Shown here piece after piece: positions 48,433 through 58,571 of a stretch of DNA of 64,000 nt. Every line of letters starts with the position of its first letter. Position 1 is the stretch's first letter. Under the pieces are notes generated by a model. That model ran no database searches. It was not told the DNA's origin and saw nothing but the letters and a program-made list of their open reading frames with translations. The position numbers and the translations under genes are program-made. Where the stretch lies: positions 186,001-250,000 of the forward strand of contig NZ_CP042345.1 in NCBI RefSeq assembly GCF_007954425.1, in the 5' to 3' direction. The stretch comes from Novosphingobium ginsenosidimutans (GTDB lineage: Bacteria > Pseudomonadota > Alphaproteobacteria > Sphingomonadales > Sphingomonadaceae).

Positions 48433-51405
48433 CTATCGCCCTTCGGCAGGCGCTGGGGCGAGGGGCTTGGAGGGGCGGGCCGCAGCGCTGGCCACGGCAG
48501 CACCCTGCGGCATGATTTGCGCCCGCCACGAGCGCCCGGGCTGCAGATACTTGCGCGCGAGCGCCTGCATCTGCTCCGGCGTGGCGCGGGTATAGTCAGA
48601 GAGCAAGGTCCGCAGTCCGGCAAATTTGGCGGGCTCGCTCGTTGCCCCTTCCAGCTGGTACATGAAGAAGCTGCTGCTGGTGCTGGCGCGCGAAATCTGC
48701 TGGCGCAGCGGCTCGATCACCCGCTCCAACTCGTCGGCGCTGGGTGGCTGGGCGACGAGATCGGCCGCGATCTGCTCGGCCGCCTTGAAGAATTCCGGGA
48801 CAGCCTTGGGCGAAAGCTGGGCCATGGCGGTCAGCGACCCGCCGTTCTCCAGGTCCTGCGGCCAGCTATTCTGAACTTGCGGCGCATAGGCCGCGCCCAG
48901 CTTCTCGCGCATCGCGTCCATCAGCCGGTTCTGGAACAGGTCTGAAAGGATCACGAGCTGTCGGCTCTCCGTGATGCTGGCCATGCCGCCGCCAGTAGGC
49001 CAACTGATCAGCGCAGCGGCCTGGGTTGGATCGCCGCGGTGGTCTAGCGTCACCGGCACGCCCGACGGCGGCAGGGTGGGGACCCGGGCCGGCTGAAGCG
49101 GCGCGGCATAGGCTGGCCGCGGCGCGAGGGCACCAAAGCTGCGTTCAAGGGCCGCCACGGCCTGGTCGCGCGTAAAGTCGCCGAACAGCTGGACTTCGAT
49201 CGGCCCCTGTTCGAGGATCGGCTGCCAAACCTGGCGGAAGCCTTCAGGGGTTGCGGCCTCAACCTCTTGCGGGGTCGGCGTGCGGAAACGCGGATCGCGC
49301 CCGCGCAGCAGGAACTCCAGATCGCGTTCCAGTACACCCTGCGGCGAGGCCGAGAAGCTTTCATAACGCAGCCGTGCCGCCGCCTTGGCCCGCAGTACTG
49401 GTCCGCTATCCCAGCGCGGCTGGGCGAACTTCTGCGCAAAAAGGAACAGCTGGTCGGCCATGTCACTTGAGCGCGTATCGGCCGAAAACTGGAACGAGGC
49501 GTCCTGGATCGCGAAGTCATAGCCCATCTTGCGGCCCGTGCTGATCCGATCGAGCTCTTCCTGGCCAAGCTGACCCTGGCCCGAACCGACCAGCGCCATG
49601 TCGCCAAGCGCAATATAGGCTGCATCGCCCGCGCTGAAGGCGCGGAAACCGGCCCCGAACCGGACCTTGACCGAGACGCGGCCCGGCTCATCGGTGGTTG
49701 GCCATAACAGGACCTTGACGCCATTGGCGAACTCCAGCTGCTCGATCCCGAGGATCCCGGCCGAACCGCTGCTGACCAACTTGCCCGGTGCGCCAATGGC
49801 CGGCATTTCGGCAAAGGAGATCGGCTTACCGCCGGGCCGCGCCTTGGGATCGGCCACAGCAGGGGCGGCCAGCGCGGCCGCCAGTGACGCCGCTTGAGCC
49901 TCGTCCGCCTTGGGCGTCACATAAACCGCGCGGGTCACGACGCCTTTGAACAGCCGGCGCGTGTGCTCGAGGACCGCTTGCGGCGTAAACAGATTGCGCG
50001 AGCTGTTGAAAATTTCCAGCACGGTCTCGGGCGAAGCAATGGTCTCGCGAATGTCGAGCGCCGTGACCATGTCATCGGCCAGCTTGGCTCCGGCCAACAG
50101 GCGGCGCTGCTCGACCGAGCTTTCGAAAGCGACGTTGAACTCTGCCACCTCACGCTCGATTTCGTCATCGCTGGGTGGAGTGGCGAGCGCATCGGCAATC
50201 ACGCCGCGCACTTCCTTCAGCGATCTGGTCCAATTTTCGTCAAGCGGGGTGACCGAGACAAAGGTTGCATCGGCTGACTGGCTGACCTTTTCCTGGTTGA
50301 CCTGCGCGAACAGGAAGCTGCCTCCGGCTCGCGCCCGGGCTTCAAGCCGTCGGTTGATGATCGCCTGGGCCAGCGAATCCAGCATGATCCCCTGATTGTA
50401 GGCGATCGTATCCTGCACCGGCCGCCACGGGCGCATCACGGCATAGGTCAGGCCGCGCGGCAAGTCGGGCTCGACCACCACGCGGGTCTGGCCGATCGGG
50501 TTGGCCGGATTGCTGCCCTTGGGGGCGATCGGATCACCGAAGGTAGGCGCTGGGGTGCGCTTGCCGATAGCCGGCCAATCGGCGAAATGCTGGCGCACCA
50601 TCGCTTCGATTTGCGCGGTCTCGATATCGCCAACGACGATGATCACGGCATTGTCAGGTCGATACCAGCGCGAATGGAAGGCGCGGACCGAAGCGTGATT
50701 GGCGGCCTGCAAGGTTTCGGTCGTGCCGATTACCGGGCGCATCGCCATACGCTGCCCGGCAAAGAGGGTCTGCGTGGTCGCATCGGCGACCCGCTCGGCC
50801 AGCCCTCCGCGCTCGCGCTTTTCCGCGAGGACGATCGGCACTTCGGTGCGGATATTGGCCTCGGTCAGCGCTGGGGCGATCATCATGCCCGAAAGCAGCT
50901 TCAGTGATTCATCAAGCTTGGCCGGGGTGGCGTTGGGCAGATCAAGCTTGAAGGTCGTCGAGACCGGGCTGGTCTCGGCATTGGTATCACTGCCGAAGGT
51001 TGCGCCCAGCCGCTGCCAGGTTGGGATTGCCGCCCCTTCGGCCAGATAACGCGACTGGCGGAACACGAGGTGTTCGAGCAAATGGGCAAAGCCGCGTTCG
51101 CTCTCTTCCTCGTGCAGGGATCCAACATCCATCCGCACTCTGATCGCGACCTGGCCCGGCGGCACCCCGTTCTTGCGCACGGCATAGCGCACGCCGTTGG
51201 GCAGTTCGCCAAACACCCATTCCTTGTCCTGCGGTACGTCGCTGCCGCGATAGAGCCATGGACCGGTGGCCGCAGGTTTGGCGGGGGCGGCGGCGGCTGG
51301 TTTGGACTTGGCGGCACTGCTCTGGGCAGCAATCGGCTGGACGCCCAGGGCCAGCAATGGAACTACAAAGGCGAGGCGGCGCAGCGCGCGGAACGAAGAT
51401 CGCAT
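48433..51405 (-). CDS. M16 (pitrilysin-type) metallopeptidase
   Basis: 990 aa with a signal peptide (cut near PIAAQ) and a two-half M16 layout. The inverse zinc motif HLLEH is in 'GFAHLLEHLVF', and the third ligand Glu in 'VLAEKRE' is about 80 residues later. A second, non-catalytic half follows with 'GAGFRAFSAGDAAYIALGDMALVGSGQG'. It probably degrades peptides in the periplasm, such as signal peptides or imported peptides. A TonB receptor gene lies upstream on the same strand after a terminator. Confidence 0.92.
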   Translation of the reverse strand: MRSSFRALRRLAFVVPLLALGVQPIAAQSSAAKSKPAAAAPAKPAATGPWLYRGSDVPQDKEWVFGELPNGVRYAVRKNGVPPGQVAIRVRMDVGSLHEEESERGFAHLLEHLVFRQSRYLAEGAAIPTWQRLGATFGSDTNAETSPVSTTFKLDLPNATPAKLDESLKLLSGMMIAPALTEANIRTEVPIVLAEKRERGGLAERVADATTQTLFAGQRMAMRPVIGTTETLQAANHASVRAFHSRWYRPDNAVIIVVGDIETAQIEAMVRQHFADWPAIGKRTPAPTFGDPIAPKGSNPANPIGQTRVVVEPDLPRGLTYAVMRPWRPVQDTIAYNQGIMLDSLAQAIINRRLEARARAGGSFLFAQVNQEKVSQSADATFVSVTPLDENWTRSLKEVRGVIADALATPPSDDEIEREVAEFNVAFESSVEQRRLLAGAKLADDMVTALDIRETIASPETVLEIFNSSRNLFTPQAVLEHTRRLFKGVVTRAVYVTPKADEAQAASLAAALAAPAVADPKARPGGKPISFAEMPAIGAPGKLVSSGSAGILGIEQLEFANGVKVLLWPTTDEPGRVSVKVRFGAGFRAFSAGDAAYIALGDMALVGSGQGQLGQEELDRISTGRKMGYDFAIQDASFQFSADTRSSDMADQLFLFAQKFAQPRWDSGPVLRAKAAARLRYESFSASPQGVLERDLEFLLRGRDPRFRTPTPQEVEAATPEGFRQVWQPILEQGPIEVQLFGDFTRDQAVAALERSFGALAPRPAYAAPLQPARVPTLPPSGVPVTLDHRGDPTQAAALISWPTGGGMASITESRQLVILSDLFQNRLMDAMREKLGAAYAPQVQNSWPQDLENGGSLTAMAQLSPKAVPEFFKAAEQIAADLVAQPPSADELERVIEPLRQQISRASTSSSFFMYQLEGATSEPAKFAGLRTLLSDYTRATPEQMQALARKYLQPGRSWRAQIMPQGAAVASAAARPSKPLAPAPAEGR

Positions 51406-51469
51406 GGTTTGGCTATAGGCCCCGCAAAGGTGAAGGGCCAGTGAATAGCCTGTGCAACCTGCTTGTTCC

Positions 51470-51503
51470 CAAAACGCAAAAGGGGGCGGTTGCCCGCCCC
51501 CTT
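51470..51503 (-). terminator. Intrinsic terminator of the TonB receptor gene
   Basis: AAGGGGGCGG (51480-51489) pairs with CCGCCCCCTT (51494-51503) around a 4-nt loop. On the minus strand the stem is followed by TTTTGCGTTTT. It lies 25 nt after the receptor stop and before the M16 gene. Confidence 0.9.
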
Positions 51504-51527
51504 CGCTGGTTCGAATTGCAGGTCAGC

Positions 51528-54164
51528 TTACCACTTGAAGCGGACCGTCGCCCCATAGGTGCGCGGCTGGTTCGGATAGGCCGAAACCGAACCCGACTGC
51601 GCGACCGAGTCGAAGATCTGCACCAGGTAGCGGTTGTTGGTGAGGTTGCGGCCCCACAGGCTGAACTCGATCCCGTTCATCATCACATAGCTGAGCGAAG
51701 CGTTGATCTCGCTCACCTCACGGGTGAACGGGCGCGCCGCGTCGAAGGCCGGCTGGTAGGAAGTCACCTGGCCCAGGGCATTGCGCTGGATAAAGGCTGG
51801 AAGGCCTTCGGCAATCTGCACTTCGGATTCGTAGTGCCAGTCACCGCGCAGGATCACGCGGTCACCATTGCCCAGTTCCTTGTTCCACTGCGCCCCGATC
51901 GTGGTCGACAGCCCCGGGATCCCGGCCGGACGGGTGCCCGACAGGTCACCCACGGCGGATGCGGCGAAGCTGTCATACTTCGGATCGAGGTAGACCAGCG
52001 ACAGGTTGAGGCTGAGCTCCTCGGTCGGCTTGACCATGCCATCGAACTCTATGCCATAGGTCGACTGCTTGCCGGCATTGGCCAGGGCAAAGCCGGTGCC
52101 GGTGAAGACGTTCGACTGGAAGCCCGTGATGGTCTGCTTGAACAGCGTCAGGTTGGCGCTGGCAATGCCCCAGTTGGCCTTGATGCCGAGTTCGAACACT
52201 TCGGCATTTTCGGGCCCGGCATAGCGCGAACCGGTGGTCAGGTTCGGCACGGTCAGCCCGGCGGTGCGCAGAGCAGCCAGATCGCTGGCCAGCGGACGGC
52301 TATCGCGCGAGAGGTTGAACGAGCTCGCCTTGAAGCCGGTCGCATAGGACAGGTAGGTGTTGACCGTATCGGTGATCTCCCAGGCGAGGCGCGCGGTCCA
52401 GGTCCACTTGCCGTCGCGGGTCTGCCCGTTCTCTACCGCGTTCGGAATATTGAGGAACGGCGGCAGGAACTGCAGCGGACGCAGGCCGAGCAGCGGATTG
52501 ACCGCCGGGTTGGTCGCGTTGGCGTTGGCGAAGGTGGTCGCACCGCTGACGATCGCGCTGTAGATCGCCGGCTGGGCCACGGCGAACCCGCCAATCTGGG
52601 TCGCATTGGCCGGAGCACCCAGGCCAAGCGCCGTGCCGACCTGCTGCGCGATCACCGTGTTGCGGATCACGCCGCCGCCGATCGCCACAAAGTCCAGCGC
52701 CGAGAAGGTATCGGTGCTGACGGTGTTGGTCACAACGTCCTTGCGGTCCTTGGTGTAGTTGCCGCCCAGCGTCAGGGTCAGCTTGTTGCCCAGCTTGACA
52801 TCGAAGTTGCCAAAGATCGACCAGGCCTGGTTGTCCATCCGCAGGTCATCGAACATGCCCTGCCCGGCGCGCTGGAAGGTGTTCACCGGAACACCCAGGA
52901 CCAGCGTTTCAAGCTGGGTCACCGCACCGCCCGAAAGCAGGTTCACATAGGGGCGGAACTGTGTGCCATAGGTCAGCGTGTTCTTGTACTTGACGTTCTC
53001 GTCAAAGAAGAACCCGCCCACCATCAGGTCGAACATGTCGAGGAAGTTGGCGTTCAGACGCAGTTCCTGCGTGAAGGTGCCGATGTCCACATCGCCAACG
53101 TTCTGGCCGATCAGGTCGGCGCTGGTGAAGTCGGAGTCCTGGTTGGTCAGGCTCGAGCTGTTGCGATAGGCGGTGATCGAGGTCAGCTTGAGCGGGCCGA
53201 CCTGGTAATCGACCTGGCCCGACAGACCCCAGTTCTCAATCTTGTTCGATGACGGGAAGTTCGTATAGGCCACGTCGGCGAACGGCGTGGCCGAATTGTT
53301 GACCCGGCCGCCAATCGCCTCGATCGCGGTAGTCGCGCCCGAACGGCGAACGTTGACGACGGCGCAGCAGACTTCATCGATCTTGTCGTAATCGGCGATC
53401 AGGCGAACCTTCAGCGCATCGCTGGGTTCGAACTTCAGCTGGCCGCGCACGAACCAGCGGTCACGCTCGTTGGCCTTGCCATTGTAGCCAAGGTCGGTGA
53501 CGTAGCCATCGCGCTTGTTGATCCCAGCCGCGACACTGGCGGCGATATTCTCGGTCAGCGGGCCGGTGACATAGCCCTTGAGAACCAAGGCGTCATAGTT
53601 GCCATAGCTGGCTTCGACGCTGCCTTTGAACTTGAACGAGGGCTCGCGGGTGACCATCGAAATCACGCCGGCGCTGGCGTTCTTGCCGAACAGGGTCGAC
53701 TGCGGGCCGCGCAGCACTTCGACGCGCTGGACATCGGGTAGGTCGCCGATCTGGGCGGCAGTGCGGCTGCGATAGACGCCGTCGACGAACACGCCGACCG
53801 AGGGTTCGATGCCGGGATTGTTGGCCCCGTTGCCGAAGCCGCGGATAATGAAGTTGGTGTTGGCGCTGGACTGGAGCTGCGTGACGCGCAGCGCCGGAAC
53901 GAGGGTCTGCAGGTCCTTCAGATCGCGGATCTGGGCACGTTCGATCGTTTCGGCAGTGGTCACAGATACGGCCACCGGCACGTCCTGCAGCGTCTGCTCA
54001 CGCTTGGTCGCAGTAACGACGATCTCGTTGCCTTCGCCTTCAGCGGCCTCGGGCGCGTCGGGGGCGGGCTGCGCCTCCTCTTCGACCTGAGCTTCCTGAG
54101 CATAGGCAGTTGCGGGAAGGGCGGCAGCGCCAAGCAGCAGGGCGCGAATAAGATGCTTTCTCAT
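51528..54164 (-). CDS. TonB-dependent receptor
   Basis: 878 aa. A signal peptide (MRKHLIRALLLGAAALPATAYAQ), an acidic Glu/Ala/Pro linker, TonB box 'NEIVVTATKREQTLQDVPVAVSV', a plug domain, and a barrel ending 'YGATVRFKW'. The TKREQTLQDVPVAVSV type is the large sphingomonad receptor class, whose members import diverse and mostly unknown substrates. Start at ATG 54164; the frame to 54281 has no signal-like sequence. The divergent typA starts 153 nt away. Confidence 0.92.
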   Translation of the reverse strand: MRKHLIRALLLGAAALPATAYAQEAQVEEEAQPAPDAPEAAEGEGNEIVVTATKREQTLQDVPVAVSVTTAETIERAQIRDLKDLQTLVPALRVTQLQSSANTNFIIRGFGNGANNPGIEPSVGVFVDGVYRSRTAAQIGDLPDVQRVEVLRGPQSTLFGKNASAGVISMVTREPSFKFKGSVEASYGNYDALVLKGYVTGPLTENIAASVAAGINKRDGYVTDLGYNGKANERDRWFVRGQLKFEPSDALKVRLIADYDKIDEVCCAVVNVRRSGATTAIEAIGGRVNNSATPFADVAYTNFPSSNKIENWGLSGQVDYQVGPLKLTSITAYRNSSSLTNQDSDFTSADLIGQNVGDVDIGTFTQELRLNANFLDMFDLMVGGFFFDENVKYKNTLTYGTQFRPYVNLLSGGAVTQLETLVLGVPVNTFQRAGQGMFDDLRMDNQAWSIFGNFDVKLGNKLTLTLGGNYTKDRKDVVTNTVSTDTFSALDFVAIGGGVIRNTVIAQQVGTALGLGAPANATQIGGFAVAQPAIYSAIVSGATTFANANATNPAVNPLLGLRPLQFLPPFLNIPNAVENGQTRDGKWTWTARLAWEITDTVNTYLSYATGFKASSFNLSRDSRPLASDLAALRTAGLTVPNLTTGSRYAGPENAEVFELGIKANWGIASANLTLFKQTITGFQSNVFTGTGFALANAGKQSTYGIEFDGMVKPTEELSLNLSLVYLDPKYDSFAASAVGDLSGTRPAGIPGLSTTIGAQWNKELGNGDRVILRGDWHYESEVQIAEGLPAFIQRNALGQVTSYQPAFDAARPFTREVSEINASLSYVMMNGIEFSLWGRNLTNNRYLVQIFDSVAQSGSVSAYPNQPRTYGATVRFKW

Positions 54165-54316
54165 GGCCCGCGCCTCTAGCCGCAACGAAACAAAATACCA
54201 ATACCGCACAAGATACCGATTCACTTGCCCGGAAGCCCCCTTTCGGCTAGGGGCGCGCCAGTAAATGTTGCGGCGCAGCAAAATCGCCGCCCCGCCTCAA
54301 TCGAAAGCCCGCCAGA

Positions 54317-56146
54317 ATGTCCGCCCCGCTGCCGCTGCGCAATATCGCCATTATCGCCCACGTTGACCACGGCAAGACCACGCTGGTTGACCAGCTTTTC
54401 CGCCAGTCCGGTACCTTCCGTGACAACCAGCGCGTTGAAGAACGGGCAATGGATTCGAACGACCTCGAAAAGGAGCGCGGGATCACCATTCTGGCCAAGT
54501 GCACCTCGGTCGAATGGAACGGCACGCGTATCAACATCGTCGATACCCCCGGCCACGCCGACTTTGGCGGTGAGGTTGAGCGCATCCTGAGCATGGTCGA
54601 CGGCGTGATCCTGCTGGTCGACAGTTCAGAAGGCGCGATGCCGCAAACCAAGTTCGTCACGGGCAAGGCGCTAGCCCTCGGGCTGCGCCCCATCGTCGTC
54701 GTCAACAAGATCGACCGCCCGGACGAGCGCATTCAGGAAGTGCTGGACGAAGTGTTCGACCTATTCGTCAGCCTCGACGCCAGCGACGACCAGCTCGACT
54801 TCCCCGTGCTCTACGCCTCGGGCCGCAACGGCTATGCCAACGAAGACCCCACCCTGCGCGAAGGCACCCTGACCCCGCTTTTCGAGAAGATCGTGGACCA
54901 CGTCCCCGCCCCGGCGGCCGACGTCGATGGCGAGTTCAAGTTCCTCGTGACCCTGCTTGATCGCGACAACTTCCTCGGCCGCATCCTGACCGGCAAGGTT
55001 CAGTCGGGCACGGTCAAGGTCAACTCGCCGATCCACGCACTGGATTCGGAGGGCAAGATTGTCGAAAGCGGCCGCGCCTCCAAGCTGATGGCCTTCCGTG
55101 GTCTTGAGCGCGTCCCCGTCGACGAAGCCCGCGCCGGTGACATCATCTCGATCGCCGGCCTAACCGAAGCAACCGTTGCCAACACCATCTGCGATCCTTC
55201 GGTCACCGAACCGCTGCATGCCCAGCCGATTGACCCGCCGACCCTGTCGATGCGCTTCGCCGTCAATGACAGCCCGATGGCCGGCCGCGAAGGTAGCAAG
55301 GTAACCAGCCGGATGATCCGCGACCGCCTGTTCCGCGAAGCGGAATCGAACGTTGCGATCCGTGTGACCGAATCTGCCGACAAGGACAGCTTCGAAGTGG
55401 CCGGCCGCGGCGAACTTCAGCTGGGCGTGCTGATCGAAACGATGCGCCGCGAAGGCTTCGAGCTTGGCATCAGCCGCCCGCGCGTGCTGTTCCGCGAAGA
55501 TGGCGGCCAGCGCACCGAGCCTTACGAAACCGTTGTGATCGACGTGGACGACGAACACTCGGGCACGGTCATCGACAAGATGGCGCTGCGCAAGGCGGAA
55601 ATGACCGACATGCGCCCGTCGGGCGGCGGCAAGACCCGCATCACCTTCTCGGCACCGTCGCGCGGCCTGATCGGCTACCACGGCGAATTCCTGTCCGACA
55701 CGCGCGGCACCGGGATCATGAACCGCCTGTTCGAGAAGTACGGCCCCTACAAGGGTCCGATCGAGGGCCGCCAGAACGGCGTGCTGATCTCGAACTGCGC
55801 CGGGGAAGCCGTCGGATATGCTCTCAACAGCCTGGAAGACCGCGGCGTGCTGTTCGTGCGTCCGCAGGACAAGATCTATGAGGGCATGATCATCGGCGAG
55901 AACGCCAAGCCCGAAGATCTTGAAGTCAACCCGATGAAGTCGAAGCAGCTGACCAACTTCCGCTCGACCGGCAAGGATGACGCGATCCGCCTCACCCCGC
56001 CCCGGATCATGACGCTGGAACAGGCCATCGCCTACATCGACGACGACGAAATGGTCGAAGTCACCCCGCAGTCGATCCGTCTGCGCAAAGCGATCCTCGA
56101 TCCGCACGAGCGCAAGAAGGCGTCGCGCAAGAAGGAAATGGCGTAA
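54317..56146 (+). CDS. typA: Translational GTPase TypA/BipA
   Basis: 609 aa. G1 'AHVDHGKTT', effector 'KERGIT', G3 'DTPGHADF' and G4 'NKID' in the GTPase domain (1-200), then beta-barrel, EF-G-like domains and the TypA-specific C-terminal domain ('[35 protein letters not shown]'). It acts on the ribosome, aiding 50S assembly and stress adaptation. The DEAD-box helicase gene follows by 5 nt, which suggests a shared ribosome-assembly role. Confidence 0.97.
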   Translation: MSAPLPLRNIAIIAHVDHGKTTLVDQLFRQSGTFRDNQRVEERAMDSNDLEKERGITILAKCTSVEWNGTRINIVDTPGHADFGGEVERILSMVDGVILLVDSSEGAMPQTKFVTGKALALGLRPIVVVNKIDRPDERIQEVLDEVFDLFVSLDASDDQLDFPVLYASGRNGYANEDPTLREGTLTPLFEKIVDHVPAPAADVDGEFKFLVTLLDRDNFLGRILTGKVQSGTVKVNSPIHALDSEGKIVESGRASKLMAFRGLERVPVDEARAGDIISIAGLTEATVANTICDPSVTEPLHAQPIDPPTLSMRFAVNDSPMAGREGSKVTSRMIRDRLFREAESNVAIRVTESADKDSFEVAGRGELQLGVLIETMRREGFELGISRPRVLFREDGGQRTEPYETVVIDVDDEHSGTVIDKMALRKAEMTDMRPSGGGKTRITFSAPSRGLIGYHGEFLSDTRGTGIMNRLFEKYGPYKGPIEGRQNGVLISNCAGEAVGYALNSLEDRGVLFVRPQDKIYEGMIIGENAKPEDLEVNPMKSKQLTNFRSTGKDDAIRLTPPRIMTLEQAIAYIDDDEMVEVTPQSIRLRKAILDPHERKKASRKKEMA

Positions 56147-56151
56147 CTCCT

Positions 56152-57945
56152 ATGGCACAATCAGGCTCGCTGCCTGGTGCAGCGTCAGCCGCGCCATTCG
56201 CCGCCCTTCCCGCTCCGCTTGCCGCCGCGTTAACCGCGCGGGGCTACGCTGATCTCACTGCCGTCCAGGCTGCCGTGATCGAGCCCGAGGCCCTGGGCCG
56301 CGACCTTGTCGTCTCGGCCCGAACCGGCTCGGGCAAAACCGTCGCCTTCGGGCTCGCGATGGGCGCCGCGCTGCTGGCTGATGACCAGTTGCCCCGCGCA
56401 GCAGCGCCGCTGGCCCTGATTGTCGCCCCGACCCGCGAACTGGCGCTTCAGGTCAGCCGCGAGCTGACCTGGCTGTTCGCCGGGACCGGCGCCACCGTCA
56501 CCACCTGTGTTGGCGGCATGGACCCGTCGCGCGAACGCCGCGCGCTCTACCAGGGCGCGCATTTCGTGGTCGGCACCCCGGGCCGTCTGCGCGATCACCT
56601 GGAACGCGGCGCGCTGGACCTGTCCGCGCTTAGCTTCGTGGTGCTCGATGAGGCCGACGAGATGCTCGACATGGGCTTCCGCGAAGACCTCGAGGAGCTG
56701 CTCGACGCAACGCCCGCGAACCGCCGCACCCTGCTGTTCTCGGCCACCCTGCCCAAGCCGATCGTTGCCCTGGCCAAGCGCTATCAGCACGAGGCCCTAC
56801 GCATTTCGACCGTCGGCGACGAGCAGGGCCATGGCGACATCGCCTACCAGGCCGTCACAGTCTCGCCCTCCGACATTGAGAACGCGGTGGTCAACCTGCT
56901 GCGCTTTCACGAAGCGGAAACGGCGATGCTGTTCTGCGCCACGCGTGACAATGTCCGTCACCTCCACGCCACCCTGGTCGAGCGCGGCTTCGCAGCCGTC
57001 GCGCTCTCCGGCGAGCACAGCCAGAACGAGCGCAACCAGGCGCTGCAGGCGCTGCGCGACAAGCGCGCCCGGGTTTGCGTCGCGACTGACGTTGCCGCCC
57101 GCGGCATCGACATCGCCTCGCTCAGCCTCGTCATCCACGTCGAAATCCCGCGTGATGCCGAAGCGCTTCAGCACCGCTCTGGCCGTACTGGCCGGGCGGG
57201 CAAGAAGGGCACTGCTGTCCTGATTGTCCCCTACCCGCGCCGCCGCCGGGTAGAGATGATGCTGCGCGGTGCGCGGATCGACGCGCAATGGATGGACGTC
57301 CCCGGCCCCGAACAAATCCGCGCCCAGGACCATGAACGCCTGATCGCCACGCTGACCGCGCCGATCGAGCCGAGTGAGGCCGAAAGCGAACTGGCGGGCC
57401 GACTGCTCGCCACGATGGGCCCGGAAGAACTGGCGCTCGCTCTCGTCCGCGCGCACGCCAGCCGCCTGCCCGAGCCCGAAGAACTGATCGACCTGTCGGC
57501 GCGGACCAAGCCCGATGGCCAGGCCCGTCCGGTCCATCACCGCGAAGGGTTTGATGATACGGTCTGGTTCCGCATGGACATCGGCCGGCGCCACAATGCT
57601 GATCCACGCTGGCTGCTGCCGCTGCTGTGCCGCCGCGGCCACGTGACCCGCACTGAGATCGGCGCGATCCGCATCGCCGCGAACGAGACCTTCTTCCAGA
57701 TCCCCCGCGCGATCGAAGCCAAGTTCCGCGCTGCAGTCGCTCGCACTGCCAATCCCGGCAGCGAAGACGAGAGCGGGATCACTATAGACCTCTCCCCCGA
57801 AACCCCGCGCGACGCAGCAAGAGAGAACCGGCCGCGAGCCGAGCCCGGCTCTCGGGCCAACGATCGGGGTCCCCGCCCTGGCGGCGGGCGGGCGCCGTTC
57901 AAGGGCAAACCCAAGCCGCACCGCAAGGGCCCCAGGCCTGGCTGA
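56152..57945 (+). CDS. DEAD-box RNA helicase with DbpA-type RNA-binding domain
   Basis: 597 aa. Motif I 'SARTGSGKT', motif II 'LDEADEMLD', motif III 'SAT', motif VI 'HRSGRTGRAGKKG' complete the helicase core (1-370). Residues about 475-550 ('DTVWFRMDIGRRHNADPRWLLPLLCRRGHVTRTEIGAIRI') are a DbpA-like RRM. The C-terminus is basic and low complexity. It is probably a ribosome-biogenesis or cold-shock helicase (DeaD/CsdA-like) and forms an operon with typA. Confidence 0.94.
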   Translation: MAQSGSLPGAASAAPFAALPAPLAAALTARGYADLTAVQAAVIEPEALGRDLVVSARTGSGKTVAFGLAMGAALLADDQLPRAAAPLALIVAPTRELALQVSRELTWLFAGTGATVTTCVGGMDPSRERRALYQGAHFVVGTPGRLRDHLERGALDLSALSFVVLDEADEMLDMGFREDLEELLDATPANRRTLLFSATLPKPIVALAKRYQHEALRISTVGDEQGHGDIAYQAVTVSPSDIENAVVNLLRFHEAETAMLFCATRDNVRHLHATLVERGFAAVALSGEHSQNERNQALQALRDKRARVCVATDVAARGIDIASLSLVIHVEIPRDAEALQHRSGRTGRAGKKGTAVLIVPYPRRRRVEMMLRGARIDAQWMDVPGPEQIRAQDHERLIATLTAPIEPSEAESELAGRLLATMGPEELALALVRAHASRLPEPEELIDLSARTKPDGQARPVHHREGFDDTVWFRMDIGRRHNADPRWLLPLLCRRGHVTRTEIGAIRIAANETFFQIPRAIEAKFRAAVARTANPGSEDESGITIDLSPETPRDAARENRPRAEPGSRANDRGPRPGGGRAPFKGKPKPHRKGPRPG

Positions 57946-57974
57946 CGAGCGCTGTATGGCCGGTTGCGTTGGCG

Positions 57975-58292
57975 TCAGCTGTGCTGCTGAAGGTTCAAGT
58001 CCAGCTGATCGGGCAGGTCCAGTTCGCGATCGAACTTGAAGCCTGTCCGGCGGCCTTTTCGCCATACCACAGTCGCCGCACGTTGCGGTCCATTGCCAAA
58101 GCGAAGCAAGACGTGATCGCCCGGCTGCATGGCGTTATCGCCGATTGCCGCAAGACCTCCGCGGGAAAGATTGCTGGTCACTGCTCGGATCAAACCGCTT
58201 TCGCCGGTATCGATCTCCACGAACATCGCCCGGCGACTTCGGCATAGCCGAGCGCCCGAACCAAGGACTTTGGAACTCCGCGAGTGAAGCAT
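57975..58292 (-). CDS. PilZ-domain protein
   Basis: 105 aa. 'RLCRSRRAMFVEIDTGESGLIRAVTSNLSRGGLAAI' contains the c-di-GMP site: an Arg-rich N-terminal motif and NxSxxG-like 'NLSRGGL'. The rest is a short beta barrel ('VLLRFGNGPQRAATVVWRKGRRTGFKFD'). It is a candidate effector for c-di-GMP, made elsewhere by proteins such as the GGDEF-EAL protein at 5.2-7.1 kb. A second ATG (Met at about residue 23) is also possible. Confidence 0.85.
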   Translation of the reverse strand: MLHSRSSKVLGSGARLCRSRRAMFVEIDTGESGLIRAVTSNLSRGGLAAIGDNAMQPGDHVLLRFGNGPQRAATVVWRKGRRTGFKFDRELDLPDQLDLNLQQHS

Positions 58293-58503
58293 TGAAGCTG
58301 TCTTTCGTGTATGAAACAGACTTCCGGTAAAATGCTGAATTCACAGTTCACGAATGCTTAATTGTTCTTTTCTGTTCGCGTTGCTTTGCTGTCCATTTAG
58401 TGCGGTTAAGCCCTTTTGATTCCAGACATTTCGGTAGCGACCAGACTATGGCGGATTAACGGCTCAAGGCCTTAGCCATGAGGTCCCATTACTCGTCACC
58501 GTA

Positions 58504-58519
58504 TGGCGGCTTGCCGCCA
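58504..58519. repeat. Palindrome in the GGT leader
   Basis: TGGCGGC and GCCGCCA pair with a 2-nt loop, 53 nt before the gamma-glutamyltransferase start. The rest of the 279-nt gap (58293-58571) is AT-richer; a 5' untranslated region is likely. I see no coding sequence in it. Confidence 0.4.
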
Positions 58520-58571
58520 GCACACCTCCGTCTTAGAGCTTCACTCCGCTATCCAGCCGCCGGAGTATGCC